A DNA stretch of 64,000 nt from an uncultured Sulfolobales archaeon (GTDB lineage: Archaea > Thermoproteota > Thermoprotei_A > Sulfolobales > Desulfurococcaceae): positions 46,402 through 110,401 of the forward strand of contig CALIML010000004.1 of NCBI GenBank assembly GCA_938045475.1, in the 5' to 3' direction. Both the position numbers and the translations under genes were made by a program. The notes under the pieces were generated by a model. That model did not search any database, was not told where the DNA came from, and saw only the letters and a list, made by a program, of their open reading frames with translations. How positions within the stretch are numbered: the first letter of the stretch is position 1; each line of letters starts with the position of its first letter. Of the stretch, positions 42,057 to 50,219 are shown in pieces.

Positions 42057-42860
42057 ATGGACTATGGGGGCTTTAGTGTGAAGCCATCCACGTGGCTGAC
42101 GTTAGCGGCGAGCATTGTGCTGGCCTTAGCTATCTACATCGCTGTGAGTTTGTTGCTAAGTACATCGATGGAGGATTTCGTGAGAGCCCTATTGTCTAAT
42201 GAAGCTCTCTTTGCAATTAAGCTCAGTTTCGCTACAGCAATACCGTCATCTACAATTGCTCTAGCGATCTCAATTTTGCTTGCTTATGCCTTAGCTAGAT
42301 GTAGATTTAAGTTAAGGATGGCGTTAGACGTATTAGTGGCTTCCCCAATGTCTATGTCTCCAGTTGCCTTAGGCACATTGATAATCTTCACGTTGTTAAA
42401 AACGCTTCCTGGAAGAGCATTAAATGACTCACTAAACATAGTTTACGATGTGAAGGGGGTAGTCCTAGTTCAAACACTGATAGCTACTTCAGTTATGACA
42501 ACTTCGCTGAAGGGAGTATTTAGTAGCATAGACGTAGATTACGAAGAGTTGTCTAAAGCTCTGGGGCACAGCTGGTTTAGTACATTAATTAACGTCGTGA
42601 TACCTATGTCTAAAAGAGGGTTGTTAGCATCATATTTAATGGGGTTTCTAAGGGCTTTTACAGACTTCGGGGCAACAGTCATGGTTGCTGGAGCTACGTT
42701 ATTTAAAACATCTACTCTTCCAACAGCAATCTATATAGCCATGGGCTCAGGAGACTTCGCTCTAGCCTTAACTCTAGTGTTTCTATCAATGATTATAGGG
42801 GTAGCGGTAACAGCTGCAGTCAATTCGTTGTGGAGGGAGCCCATTGATTCTGGCCATTAA
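42057..42860 (+). CDS. ABC permease, molybdate/tungstate type
   Basis: A 267-residue membrane protein with six or so spans and the permease coupling motif YEELSKALGHSWFSTLINVVIP (the EAA loop). The segment FLRAFTDFGATVMVAGA is typical of ModB/WtpB-type anion permeases. The ATPase gene overlaps its end by 17 nt and the binding-protein gene follows, so the three form one importer. The choice between molybdate, tungstate and sulfate cannot be made by eye. Confidence 0.85.
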   Translation: MDYGGFSVKPSTWLTLAASIVLALAIYIAVSLLLSTSMEDFVRALLSNEALFAIKLSFATAIPSSTIALAISILLAYALARCRFKLRMALDVLVASPMSMSPVALGTLIIFTLLKTLPGRALNDSLNIVYDVKGVVLVQTLIATSVMTTSLKGVFSSIDVDYEELSKALGHSWFSTLINVVIPMSKRGLLASYLMGFLRAFTDFGATVMVAGATLFKTSTLPTAIYIAMGSGDFALALTLVFLSMIIGVAVTAAVNSLWREPIDSGH

Positions 42861-43563
42861 AGACCTAGTGAAGAGCTACCGGGGCTTTAAGCTTTCAGTA
42901 AAGTATATGTACGTTGAAAGAGGGGATTGGATCGCCATACTTGGACGCAACGGCTCTGGGAAAACCACTCTATTGAAATCCATAGTGGGCGTAGTGATCC
43001 CCGAAGAAGGCTGTATAGAGATTAATGGAGTGACAGTCTTTAAGGCATTGAAAGGCCTTATAGCAGTTAATGTGCCTCCTGGGAAAAGAGGAGTAGGCTA
43101 TGTGCCTCAAAACTACTTGCTGTACCCCCACATGAGTGTCTATGAAAACGTAGCATATGCTTTAAAGCCATTAGGGCTCTCGAAGAGCGAATTGATGGAG
43201 AGAGTTATCAAAGTACTTGAGTTAGTTAAAATGAGTGAATTTAAGGACAAGTACCCCAAGGAGTTATCAAGTGGTCAAAAGCAGAGAGTTGCACTAGCTA
43301 GAGCCCTAGCCCCACATCCAAAGATCTTAGTACTAGATGAACCCTTTAGCAATATAGATCCAGTGTTTAGAGAAGCCCTAAGAACTGAGCTAAAGAAGCT
43401 GCTGTCATCAATGAATGACTTCGCCGTAGTGATGGCGACTAACGATGTTGATGACCTCTCAATAGTTAATAAAGTCGCTGTGCTCAGTGAAGGAAGAATG
43501 ACTTATCTAAGTGATTCAAGGGGTTACGTGAAGGAGCTCCTAAATAAGGGCGTGGTGCTTTAA
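42844..43563 (+). CDS. ABC importer ATPase
   Basis: A 239-residue ATPase. Walker A is GRNGSGKTT (34-42), the Q-loop region is GYVPQNYLLYPHMSVYENV, the signature is LSSGQKQRVALARALAP, and Walker B is LVLDEPFSNIDP. The H-loop position reads MATNDVDD, so the usual histidine is replaced by asparagine, which is unusual and could reduce hydrolysis. It overlaps the permease gene and its stop abuts the binding-protein gene. Confidence 0.88.
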   Translation: MILAIKDLVKSYRGFKLSVKYMYVERGDWIAILGRNGSGKTTLLKSIVGVVIPEEGCIEINGVTVFKALKGLIAVNVPPGKRGVGYVPQNYLLYPHMSVYENVAYALKPLGLSKSELMERVIKVLELVKMSEFKDKYPKELSSGQKQRVALARALAPHPKILVLDEPFSNIDPVFREALRTELKKLLSSMNDFAVVMATNDVDDLSIVNKVAVLSEGRMTYLSDSRGYVKELLNKGVVL

Positions 43564-44490
43564 TTGAAAAAGCTCCTTAACTTGTACACACTGTTGCCGC
43601 TAGCAATAGTATCTTCACTCACAGTTCTTGAATTCATTTACTTAAGCCAAGTTAATGAGTGGGGCAATGAAGCTATTCGCATTCTAGCAGCACCTGCGAG
43701 CAAGCCCATTGCTGATTTAGCTATTGAACGGTTTAAAGAGCTCTTTGGCGTTGAAGCACTCGCAGACTATGCAGCTTCCGGAACTATTTTAGCTAAGTTA
43801 GAGGTGGGTGTACAAGCTGATGTAGTTATATTTGCTTCAAGCGATCTAGGCGAAGTAGCTGTGGCCCGTGGACTAGTGGTTCCTGAGTCCGGGGTTTACT
43901 TAGCGTACGTTCTTCCAGCACTATTCGTTAGAGCTGACTTAAGTCCTGTAGTTAAGTGCATCGATGACTTGGCCGCGCTCGACGCTAGAATAGGAGTGGC
44001 CAATCCTACAGTGGCTCCAATAGGTGCAGAAGCTTACTACATAATTAATCAATCAACTAATAGAGATAAATTATTGAGCAAAGTAGTGGTTCAAACAAGG
44101 GATGCTCAAGAGTTATTGGTGCTGCTTAAGTTTGGAGGAATTGATGCAGCCTTTCTATGGCATGTATATGAGGGGGAATTAAGAGGCGTTGCAAAGCCCA
44201 TATATCCATGGGAGTGCGGGTATGAATTCCACGTATATAGTCAAGTGGCTTACATAACTGTAAACTCTAAAAACGAGAACTTAGCTAGAGAATTCATAGA
44301 GCTCTTAGCTAAAGACAGCTTTATTAAAGATAAGCTCAGGGAACTGGGGTATCTGACTTCAATTAGCGAAGTTTATGACTACGTTGCTAATCATTCAAGC
44401 CAGGCATCAATGCATCATTATGGGAATAGAGCTTTGACGTCGAAACGAAATAATACTGCTCCATACATTAAAAATCAGTGCTGGTGGTAG
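43564..44490 (+). CDS. Molybdate/tungstate-type substrate-binding protein
   Basis: A 308-residue protein with one N-terminal membrane anchor (about 8-27) and no lipobox cysteine, so it is probably tethered by that anchor. The mature domain begins IRILAAPASKPIADLAIERF and contains GTILAKLEVGVQADVVIFAS and DARIGVANPTVAPIGAEAYY, the ModA/WtpA pattern. The C-terminal 40 residues are polar and extend beyond the fold. It starts at TTG immediately after the ATPase gene stop. Confidence 0.8.
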   Translation: MKKLLNLYTLLPLAIVSSLTVLEFIYLSQVNEWGNEAIRILAAPASKPIADLAIERFKELFGVEALADYAASGTILAKLEVGVQADVVIFASSDLGEVAVARGLVVPESGVYLAYVLPALFVRADLSPVVKCIDDLAALDARIGVANPTVAPIGAEAYYIINQSTNRDKLLSKVVVQTRDAQELLVLLKFGGIDAAFLWHVYEGELRGVAKPIYPWECGYEFHVYSQVAYITVNSKNENLAREFIELLAKDSFIKDKLRELGYLTSISEVYDYVANHSSQASMHHYGNRALTSKRNNTAPYIKNQCWW

Positions 44491-44491
44491 T

Positions 44492-45544
44492 TTGAGCAAC
44501 GTTAACTTAATTTATAGCGACGTATTTAGGTTAAACCATAGCCCTCGCGTTAGACACCCAGAGAACCCTGGGAGAATGCGGAGAGCATTAACAGGCTTGG
44601 CTAGACATGGCTTAAAGAGCTTCATCAACTGGTATCTACCTATTGAAGGTGAAATAGATGAAGTTCTTAAAGTACACGCTAAGGGATATGTTGATTACGT
44701 TAAGGACTTATTGAATAAAGCTCCATGCGATATAGACCCCGACACGTACATATCAAGCACTACTTTAAATGCCTTAAAGTATTCGATAGGGACAGCAATT
44801 AATTACGCTCTAAAGGCATATAATGATCGAGGCATGTACTTCGCCATACTTAGGCCCCCGGGCCATCATGCTGGGAGAGGTGGAAAGGCTTTAGGAGCCC
44901 TCACTCAGGGATTCTGCATATTTAACAACATTGCTTTAGCTGCATTCAGCCTCATTGAACGCGGAGTCAGCGGCATCCTAATAATTGATTTCGATGCACA
45001 CCACGGCAATGGCACTCAAGAGATATTCTATGAAACAGATCAAGTTATGCTAATTGATATCCATCAAGACCCTAGAACTCTGTATCCGTTCACTGGACGC
45101 ATTAATGAAATAGGGCTCGGCAGGGGAGAGGGTTACAATATAAACATAGTTCTACCTCCTCTAAGCGGCGACGATGTCCTCAGCCTATGGTTCAACACAA
45201 TTACTGACCTAGCCAAACAATACAGTCCTGAAGTAGTACTTGTGTCAGCTGGGTTTGACGGATTTGCAAACGATGGTCTTACAGAGCTGAGGTATACGGT
45301 GAAGGCATTTTACGGGCTCAGTAAGTTGATCAGCTCATTGAATAAGCCTACGTTCATAGTGCTTGAAGGAGGGTATGGGATCGGGCTTGAGGAAGGATTG
45401 CCTGCATTCGTTGCAGCCTTAGCCTCTATGGAGGAGCCTATGGTTGGCGGAGGCTCGAGAACTCCTCCAGGAATACTTAGTGAAGCCATGAGCATTCACA
45501 GGGAGACCATAGCAATTCTCTCTAAATATTGGAGGGTAAAGTGA
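44492..45544 (+). CDS. Histone-deacetylase-family amidohydrolase
   Basis: A 350-residue zinc amidohydrolase of the arginase/HDAC fold. RPPGHHAGRGG at 121-131 holds the active-site histidines H125/H126; IIDFDAHHGNGTQEIFY at 164-180 supplies zinc ligands D168 and H170, and the third ligand is in SAGFDGF. Archaeal members may deacetylate acetylpolyamines or proteins. Starts at TTG 1 nt after the binding-protein gene, and the CYTH gene starts 1 nt after it, so all belong to one operon. Confidence 0.9.
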   Translation: MSNVNLIYSDVFRLNHSPRVRHPENPGRMRRALTGLARHGLKSFINWYLPIEGEIDEVLKVHAKGYVDYVKDLLNKAPCDIDPDTYISSTTLNALKYSIGTAINYALKAYNDRGMYFAILRPPGHHAGRGGKALGALTQGFCIFNNIALAAFSLIERGVSGILIIDFDAHHGNGTQEIFYETDQVMLIDIHQDPRTLYPFTGRINEIGLGRGEGYNINIVLPPLSGDDVLSLWFNTITDLAKQYSPEVVLVSAGFDGFANDGLTELRYTVKAFYGLSKLISSLNKPTFIVLEGGYGIGLEEGLPAFVAALASMEEPMVGGGSRTPPGILSEAMSIHRETIAILSKYWRVK

Positions 45545-45545
45545 G

Positions 45546-46067
45546 TTGAGGCTTGAGACTGAAGTAAAGGTAAAGCTCATCGATATTGAGCGCGGCGAGG
45601 TCGTCAATAAATTAAAGAACAGCGGTTGCATGGCTTTGGGCGACGTAATTCACAACGATTACTACTTCACTCACCCATGCATAGATATGTTGAGCCAAGA
45701 TGAAGCCATTAGAGTAAGGGAGGAGATCAGCGCATCCACAGGTGAAACCAAGTACTTCGTAACATATAAAGGGAGGAGGCTTGGAGGAGCATTCAAAGAG
45801 AGACCCGAGTTAGAAGTCGAAGTCAGTGGAAAAGAAATAATTGAAATACTTGAAGCTCTAGGATTTAAAGTCGTGGCTATAATATCGAAGGAAAGGAGCT
45901 TATTTAAATGCTCCAACACTTTAGTCACTATAGACTATTTAAGCAACCTAGGATTATTCATGGAAGTCGAGGGCGAAAAGGAGTACATAGAGGATTTCCT
46001 AAGGAATCTAAAGATCAAGCATGAAGTTGTTGGGAAAACATACTTTGAGCTTCTTCAATCTACTTGA
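45546..46067 (+). CDS. CYTH-domain protein (class IV adenylate cyclase / triphosphatase)
   Basis: A 173-residue protein with the ETEVKVKL signature (ExExK, residues 4-8) of CYTH enzymes, then YFVTYKGRRLGGAFKERPELEVEV and LEVE...RSLFKC repeats that build the triphosphate tunnel. Archaeal CYTH proteins may act as cyclases or inorganic/thiamine triphosphatases. It starts at TTG 1 nt after the HDAC-like gene. The join to a metal importer and a deacetylase is unexplained. Confidence 0.85.
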   Translation: MRLETEVKVKLIDIERGEVVNKLKNSGCMALGDVIHNDYYFTHPCIDMLSQDEAIRVREEISASTGETKYFVTYKGRRLGGAFKERPELEVEVSGKEIIEILEALGFKVVAIISKERSLFKCSNTLVTIDYLSNLGLFMEVEGEKEYIEDFLRNLKIKHEVVGKTYFELLQST

Positions 46068-46141
46068 CGCTGATGCATCAACTCCCCTCTAAGCTCTTGC
46101 AGAACTAGTGGTACAGCATCATAGTGAGCTGTGAAGCGGTC

Positions 46142-46981
46142 TCATATGTAATCTATGGATAAGTTGTAGTAATGCGCATATGCTTCCAGCAATTCCCTGT
46201 GCTCAATTTTCGTCCCTTTCTTTTCCACAACTATCTTAACTGGCTGCAGCGAAGTCCTTCTAGATGCTTTCTCCAAGATCTCCCATGAGAGGTTGCTCAG
46301 CGAGTGCTTAGCTACTATGTGGCCATAGCAGTAGCCTTCTCTTAAAGCTTTTTCAGCGTGCTTCTTAGGATAGTGCCCTCCTCCTACACCGAGTGCAGGT
46401 ATGCAATCACTTATAGCTCCTTTCGCAATTAGTTCACTTACTGCTAACGCTACTACTTCATGGTTTACTCTATTGCTCCAGTCATCTTCTACGCTCCCTA
46501 TTTCAATGAAAACTAATGGTTTATTAACTTCCGTTGGACCGTGATGCGTTGCTTCATAACATACTTCGTATAGTCCAAGCCTTCCAAGCTCTTCAGCTGC
46601 TTTCCTAAGGGCCTTGAGTAGCCTTAGAGACGCCTCTGGATAAGCTACTCCTAGTGAGAAAGGCTTACCGCCGTAGAGTGCTTCAGAGCCCATGTTTCCA
46701 GTGTGATGTACGGTATAGCTCTTAATACCATGACTGCTGCTGTGTCTTGAAAGAACTATGTATGAATTTGCTGGAAGCCTCTCCTCCAGGAAGTCAAAGT
46801 ATATGACTTCCTCATGGAAGCCAGCCATAACTCCGTGATCAATGCAAGTACATTCAACAGCGCCTCTACAAGCCCCGCACTTCCTACTGCCCAAAAGCTT
46901 AAGCAATGCCTCAGCTATGCCTGCTCCAGCGGGATCCATAGTTGAGTAAGCTATTCCAAAGACCATGTCGGCTTCATTCAC
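46142..46981 (-). CDS. dtdA: Archaeal D-aminoacyl-tRNA deacylase DtdA
   Basis: A 279-residue enzyme that hydrolyses D-amino acids mischarged on tRNA, the archaeal/plant type unrelated to bacterial Dtd. VLSRHSSSHGIKSYTVHHTGN, then YEATHHGPTEVNKPLVFIEIGS and ALGVGGGHYPKK are its conserved stretches. Together with the racemase pair at 3.5-5.6 kb it suggests the organism meets D-amino acids. Transcribed alone; a C/D box sRNA candidate lies upstream. Confidence 0.93.
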   Translation of the reverse strand: MNEADMVFGIAYSTMDPAGAGIAEALLKLLGSRKCGACRGAVECTCIDHGVMAGFHEEVIYFDFLEERLPANSYIVLSRHSSSHGIKSYTVHHTGNMGSEALYGGKPFSLGVAYPEASLRLLKALRKAAEELGRLGLYEVCYEATHHGPTEVNKPLVFIEIGSVEDDWSNRVNHEVVALAVSELIAKGAISDCIPALGVGGGHYPKKHAEKALREGYCYGHIVAKHSLSNLSWEILEKASRRTSLQPVKIVVEKKGTKIEHRELLEAYAHYYNLSIDYI

Positions 46982-47053
46982 CCTGCATGCACTAATTAAA
47001 CACGGCGTTAGGTTTTAAAGTTACTTAAGCTACTTGCATTCAGTGAACTTGTG

Positions 47054-47118
47054 GAGTGATGAAGCTCACCGCTCACGAGCTCTCTTGTGATGAAGAAGCG
47101 GGAACTCCCGTCTGATCG
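47054..47118 (+). ncRNA. C/D box small RNA candidate
   Basis: C box GTGATGA at 47056-47062 and C' box GTGATGA at 47087-47093 both match RTGATGA perfectly. A D box CTGA is at 47112-47115 with an 18-nt guide before it. The D' box is degenerate (CTCT, about 47080-47084) and 3 nt before C', the spacing expected. The guide between C' and D contains GCGGGAACTCCCG, which could pair with a conserved rRNA stretch or fold on itself. It lies in the gap between dtdA and the kinase-like gene, just after the latter's stop side. Confidence 0.6.
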
Positions 47119-47119
47119 A

Positions 47120-47842
47120 TTAAGCCGTGATTTCTTTAATTACTTCTAGAGCAGCGAAGTTGAAAGGTGTTGGAGTAGTTATTGAGAGGAAGGCCTTAAG
47201 TCTTGCATCATCTACAATGGCTTTTAAAGTACTTGCACAATACGTACTTACATAGCCTTCTAGAATGGGCTTCACCCTACTCTTAAACCCCCCCACGTCC
47301 AATATATTGTTGATTGTGTAGCCTAAGGTGGCTACAAGGACTGCTATATCCCATGCGTAGTGCTCAATATTGGTGGTTTCAATAGCTTGTTCAGCATCGA
47401 TGATCACGACATCGCCGCTTGAAGATGCTATGAAGTTACTGCACTTAGAGTCTCCAAGAGCTCTCCCGTGGGAGTGCACCGTGCCTAGGGCTCTGCCGAG
47501 TTTTCTAAAAAACTCTTCTTCATTGCTCCTGTATATGGACTCACCCACTATATACTCCCTTTCAACGCTTAATTCATCCCATGAGATTTCATAAATTTTA
47601 GGCGTTTTCATGTATTTACTCATGTATTCAAAGAAGCTCAGCTCCCTCTGCATTCTAACTTTGGGATTGAAGGCTATAGGGTATAGAGGCACAGGTACTG
47701 TAGCTGCTTTAATTAAAAACCACTTAATTAACCCTATTCCACCTGAATACTTCTTTAATACCCTTTTTTCACTTGGTGCACGTTCAATAACTGTTATTTG
47801 ACTTGAAGATGATTCTATGAAGTCTATCAGACGCTTCATCAT
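47120..47842 (-). CDS. Kinase-like (Bud32/RIO-type) protein
   Basis: A 240-residue protein with the small-kinase layout. K29/K30 in VLKKYSGG may serve as the ATP lysine. The catalytic loop is HSHGRALGDSKCSNFIASSSG, where HGDxxxxN replaces HRDxxxxN, and the metal motif is IIDAEQA. These recall Bud32 (Kae1-associated) and lipopolysaccharide kinases, but the extra 70 C-terminal residues are unlike Bud32. Its stop is next to the sRNA candidate. The DUF211 gene starts 12 nt upstream of its start. Confidence 0.7.
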   Translation of the reverse strand: MMKRLIDFIESSSSQITVIERAPSEKRVLKKYSGGIGLIKWFLIKAATVPVPLYPIAFNPKVRMQRELSFFEYMSKYMKTPKIYEISWDELSVEREYIVGESIYRSNEEEFFRKLGRALGTVHSHGRALGDSKCSNFIASSSGDVVIIDAEQAIETTNIEHYAWDIAVLVATLGYTINNILDVGGFKSRVKPILEGYVSTYCASTLKAIVDDARLKAFLSITTPTPFNFAALEVIKEITA

Positions 47843-47854
47843 AGTTTAATCTCT

Positions 47855-48145
47855 TCAAAGTTCTTCTATGACTTCCTGAGGTAATTGGACAACTTTTCTA
47901 CCTGCAACCACTTGATCTACACTATGGATCATTCCGCCGAGATCCTCTATGACTATTTTCACGCTATTGTAATCAATGCCCTCCCCCTCCAACACTACCA
48001 CTAGAGTCTCGGTCTCCATGTCTATTTCTTTAACAGTGATGTTTACAGCCTCCACCCCACTCACCTTAGTTAACTTTTCAGCCAAGCCTATTATCGAGCC
48101 ATTCATTTTTGGGAAAATAACGTCTAGCACGAGTCTTCTCAACAA
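47855..48145 (-). CDS. DUF211 protein
   Basis: A 96-residue ferredoxin-fold protein typical of archaea: RRLVLDVIFPKMNGSIIGLA, then VEAVNITVKEIDMETETLVV, LEGEGIDYNSVKIVIEDLGG, and IHSVDQVVAG. The role is unknown; the ACT-like fold suggests ligand binding. It lies 12 nt upstream of the kinase-like gene on the same strand and about 76 nt downstream of the YkgJ-like gene, so it is likely part of a short operon. Confidence 0.9.
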   Translation of the reverse strand: MLRRLVLDVIFPKMNGSIIGLAEKLTKVSGVEAVNITVKEIDMETETLVVVLEGEGIDYNSVKIVIEDLGGMIHSVDQVVAGRKVVQLPQEVIEEL

Positions 48146-48221
48146 TTTTTATTCCACACTCCAAGCATTAGTTTTAACTTCAGGGTATTAACCTTTATGC
48201 AACAAGCAGTTGTTCGCACAA

Positions 48222-48767
48222 CTACCTTCCCTCATCCTGGCTACATACTTCGTCAATTACTTTCTCAAGGGCTTCAAGAGGTTCTAAACCATCATTGAAT
48301 ACTAGGGAGTGGATTCTTTCATACATATACTTCAGTTCTTCACTGTACTGTCTAAAAATGCTCCATCCAGGCTCTGCTTCTCCCCCCAGCCCTATGCCTT
48401 GGCAATACGTATCTACATGCATTTCACTATGCCTGCCAGGGCTTGTTGGAATAAATGGGTAGAGGATGCACCTTAGAGGCCTTGCCTCATATATGAGGCA
48501 TTGGGGCTTGCCTCCGTCGTATTTAAGGAATACACAAACACCTTCCCCTACACTCCTAAGAACTGGAGTGGCATAAGCATCGCCTACTACTGCAAGGATG
48601 TATCTGCCTCTAAGCTCCCTCCAGCTGACTCCAAGATACTTACTAATCCTACAAATGTCGTGGGCCGTCAAAGATACATTCGGTCCACTGATACAACACC
48701 TCCCGCAGCGAATGCATGTAAACTGCGTCTTTTCACTTACTTTAACTACAGCATGTCTCTGAAGCAA
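48222..48767 (-). CDS. YkgJ-family cysteine cluster (Fe/Zn-binding) protein
   Basis: A 181-residue protein with the CIRCGRCC motif at 18-25 (C18, C21, C24, C25), VCVFLKYDGGKPQCLIYEAR, and PLRCILYPFIP, all of the YkgJ family (CxxCxxCC). It is thought to bind iron or zinc; the function is not established. A 6-bp hairpin (48208-48223) spans its stop codon. It begins the minus-strand set that includes DUF211. Confidence 0.88.
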   Translation of the reverse strand: MLQRHAVVKVSEKTQFTCIRCGRCCISGPNVSLTAHDICRISKYLGVSWRELRGRYILAVVGDAYATPVLRSVGEGVCVFLKYDGGKPQCLIYEARPLRCILYPFIPTSPGRHSEMHVDTYCQGIGLGGEAEPGWSIFRQYSEELKYMYERIHSLVFNDGLEPLEALEKVIDEVCSQDEGR

Positions 48768-48904
48768 TTCATCAACACCTTGTACAGCAGATCTTCTTTG
48801 CTTATTACAACTACAGCGAATTAAGCATTAATATACCTGTCATGAGTGTTAACGGGGGGTTAGTTGATTGCTTAAGCAGTGAATTCGAAATACTATGGGT
48901 AACT

Positions 48905-49777
48905 TCATATCCTTATGTTCAGCATTTTTCTAAGTTCGTCGACTGCCATGATCATTGCAGCCGCCATTAAGCCGTATAACCACAGCGGCAACGGCATGTA
49001 TGTTGTATTGAATAGCGTTGAAAGCGGCGTATACACCACAATCAACTGCAACGCTAGTGAAGTTGTGAGCGCTGCTGGAAGCCACCTATTACTTTTAAGC
49101 CTCCACACATTCGCGTTTTCACTTCTAGAAGCAATGCTTTTACCCAACTCTGTAAGCACAATGGTTGTAAAAGCAGCTGTTTTTGCTAACATTTCACCAC
49201 CCATCTTAAGTTCTTCTATCGTTAACCGGGGTTTCTAAGGGCAGTAGGACGCCTGCTTCTTTTTCTACAGGAGTAGATTCTCCGGTGAGCGGAGATTCAT
49301 CAACTTCCAGATCTACGGCCTCTACGATTCTCGCATCTGCTGGAACTTTGTCGCCTTCTCTAACTACAACTGCGTCTCCAGGGACGAGTTCGTATGCTGG
49401 AATAGAGATCTCGTCTCCATCTCTAATAACAGTGCACTTAGGTGATGCAAGCTTCTTTAAAGCTTCCATGGCTTTTTCAGCTTTAAACACCTGTATAAAG
49501 CCCATTATAATCACAATAATTATTATAGTCAAGGCATCAATGAATTCCCCTAGAAGCACTGATATAACTGTTGCCACAGAAGTATTATCACTAAGGAGTT
49601 GGTGAATTGCCTCACTAAGATCTTCGCTGGGCTCTTCCTTTTAACAGCGATCTCGTTTCTTCCATAACTTTTAAACCTTGATAGCGCTTCATCAGACGTA
49701 AGCCCCCTTGAATCGTCAGTTTTAAGCTTCTTAACGACCTCTTCAATAGTTAAGCTGTGCCACATTTCAGCAAACAC
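48905..49777 (-). pseudogene. P-type cation ATPase remnant lacking its catalytic core
   Basis: Three pieces in order resemble a calcium-type P-type ATPase. 49550-49777 is the cytoplasmic N-terminus (EEVVKKLKTDDSRGLTSDEAL, then LVRQFTNSLVIIL). 49206-49577 gives MGFIQVFKAEKAMEALKKLA, GDAVVVREGDKVPADARIV and DESPLTGESTPVEKE, the actuator with TGES. 48905-49204 gives the final two membrane spans (KTAAFTTIVLTELGKSIASR). There is a frameshift near 49565, and after NDRRT the phosphorylation domain (DKTGT) and nucleotide-binding domain are missing, roughly 500-600 residues. The gene cannot pump ions. Confidence 0.85.
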
Positions 49778-49840
49778 CGATTAGCTGTTAAAGCCCGCTT
49801 CATGATTAAAACCCATGTTAAATACTTTCACATAAAAGTA

Positions 49841-50075
49841 TTGAGTGTTTTTCAGCTAATTTAAACTACCGCTGTCGGGTAGTTGACGTTTTATACCGCT
49901 CGTTCTGCATCTGCTTCAAGTGCTTCACAAGCGGCTTTCGGAGTAACGGGAGCCCCCCACATCCCGGGAAGTATGGATGTGCTCCCTTCAACAGTTCACG
50001 AGCCGCGAAGCCCGTGGAAGCCCTAGCGTAACGAAAGTTTGTGCTGGAGCAGAATGGGCTGAAGGAGTAACTATG
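49841..50075 (+). other. GC-rich foldable segment, possible TnpB tail or structured RNA
   Basis: This segment is more GC-rich than nearby spacers. CACATCC (49960-49966) and GGATGTG (49976-49982) form a 7-bp stem, extended by GGGAG (49949-49953) with CTCCC (49983-49987) around a bulge; ACGGG and CCCGT could pair outside it. One plus frame from TTG 49841 to TAA 50030 gives two close cysteines (CICFKC) and ends AAKPVEALA, which recalls the tails of TnpB proteins. Over such a tail an omega-RNA would be expected, but no catalytic TnpB sequence is present. Confidence 0.35.
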
Positions 50076-50219
50076 TATACACAGCGTGTGGAGCTTCAAG
50101 ACGTGATGCGATTCCTAGCAGATGTAGAGATGCTTTAAGTGGACTCTGTATTTCATCAGTAGTCGTTTTATACTTATTTAGGGGACTCCATATGTTTTCA
50201 ATATGAGGTCTGAGGGCAC

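Noticed and set aside
49866..50099. 77-codon minus-strand ORF over the GC-rich segment
   Set aside because: It is the antisense of a strong inverted repeat and shows no family features.
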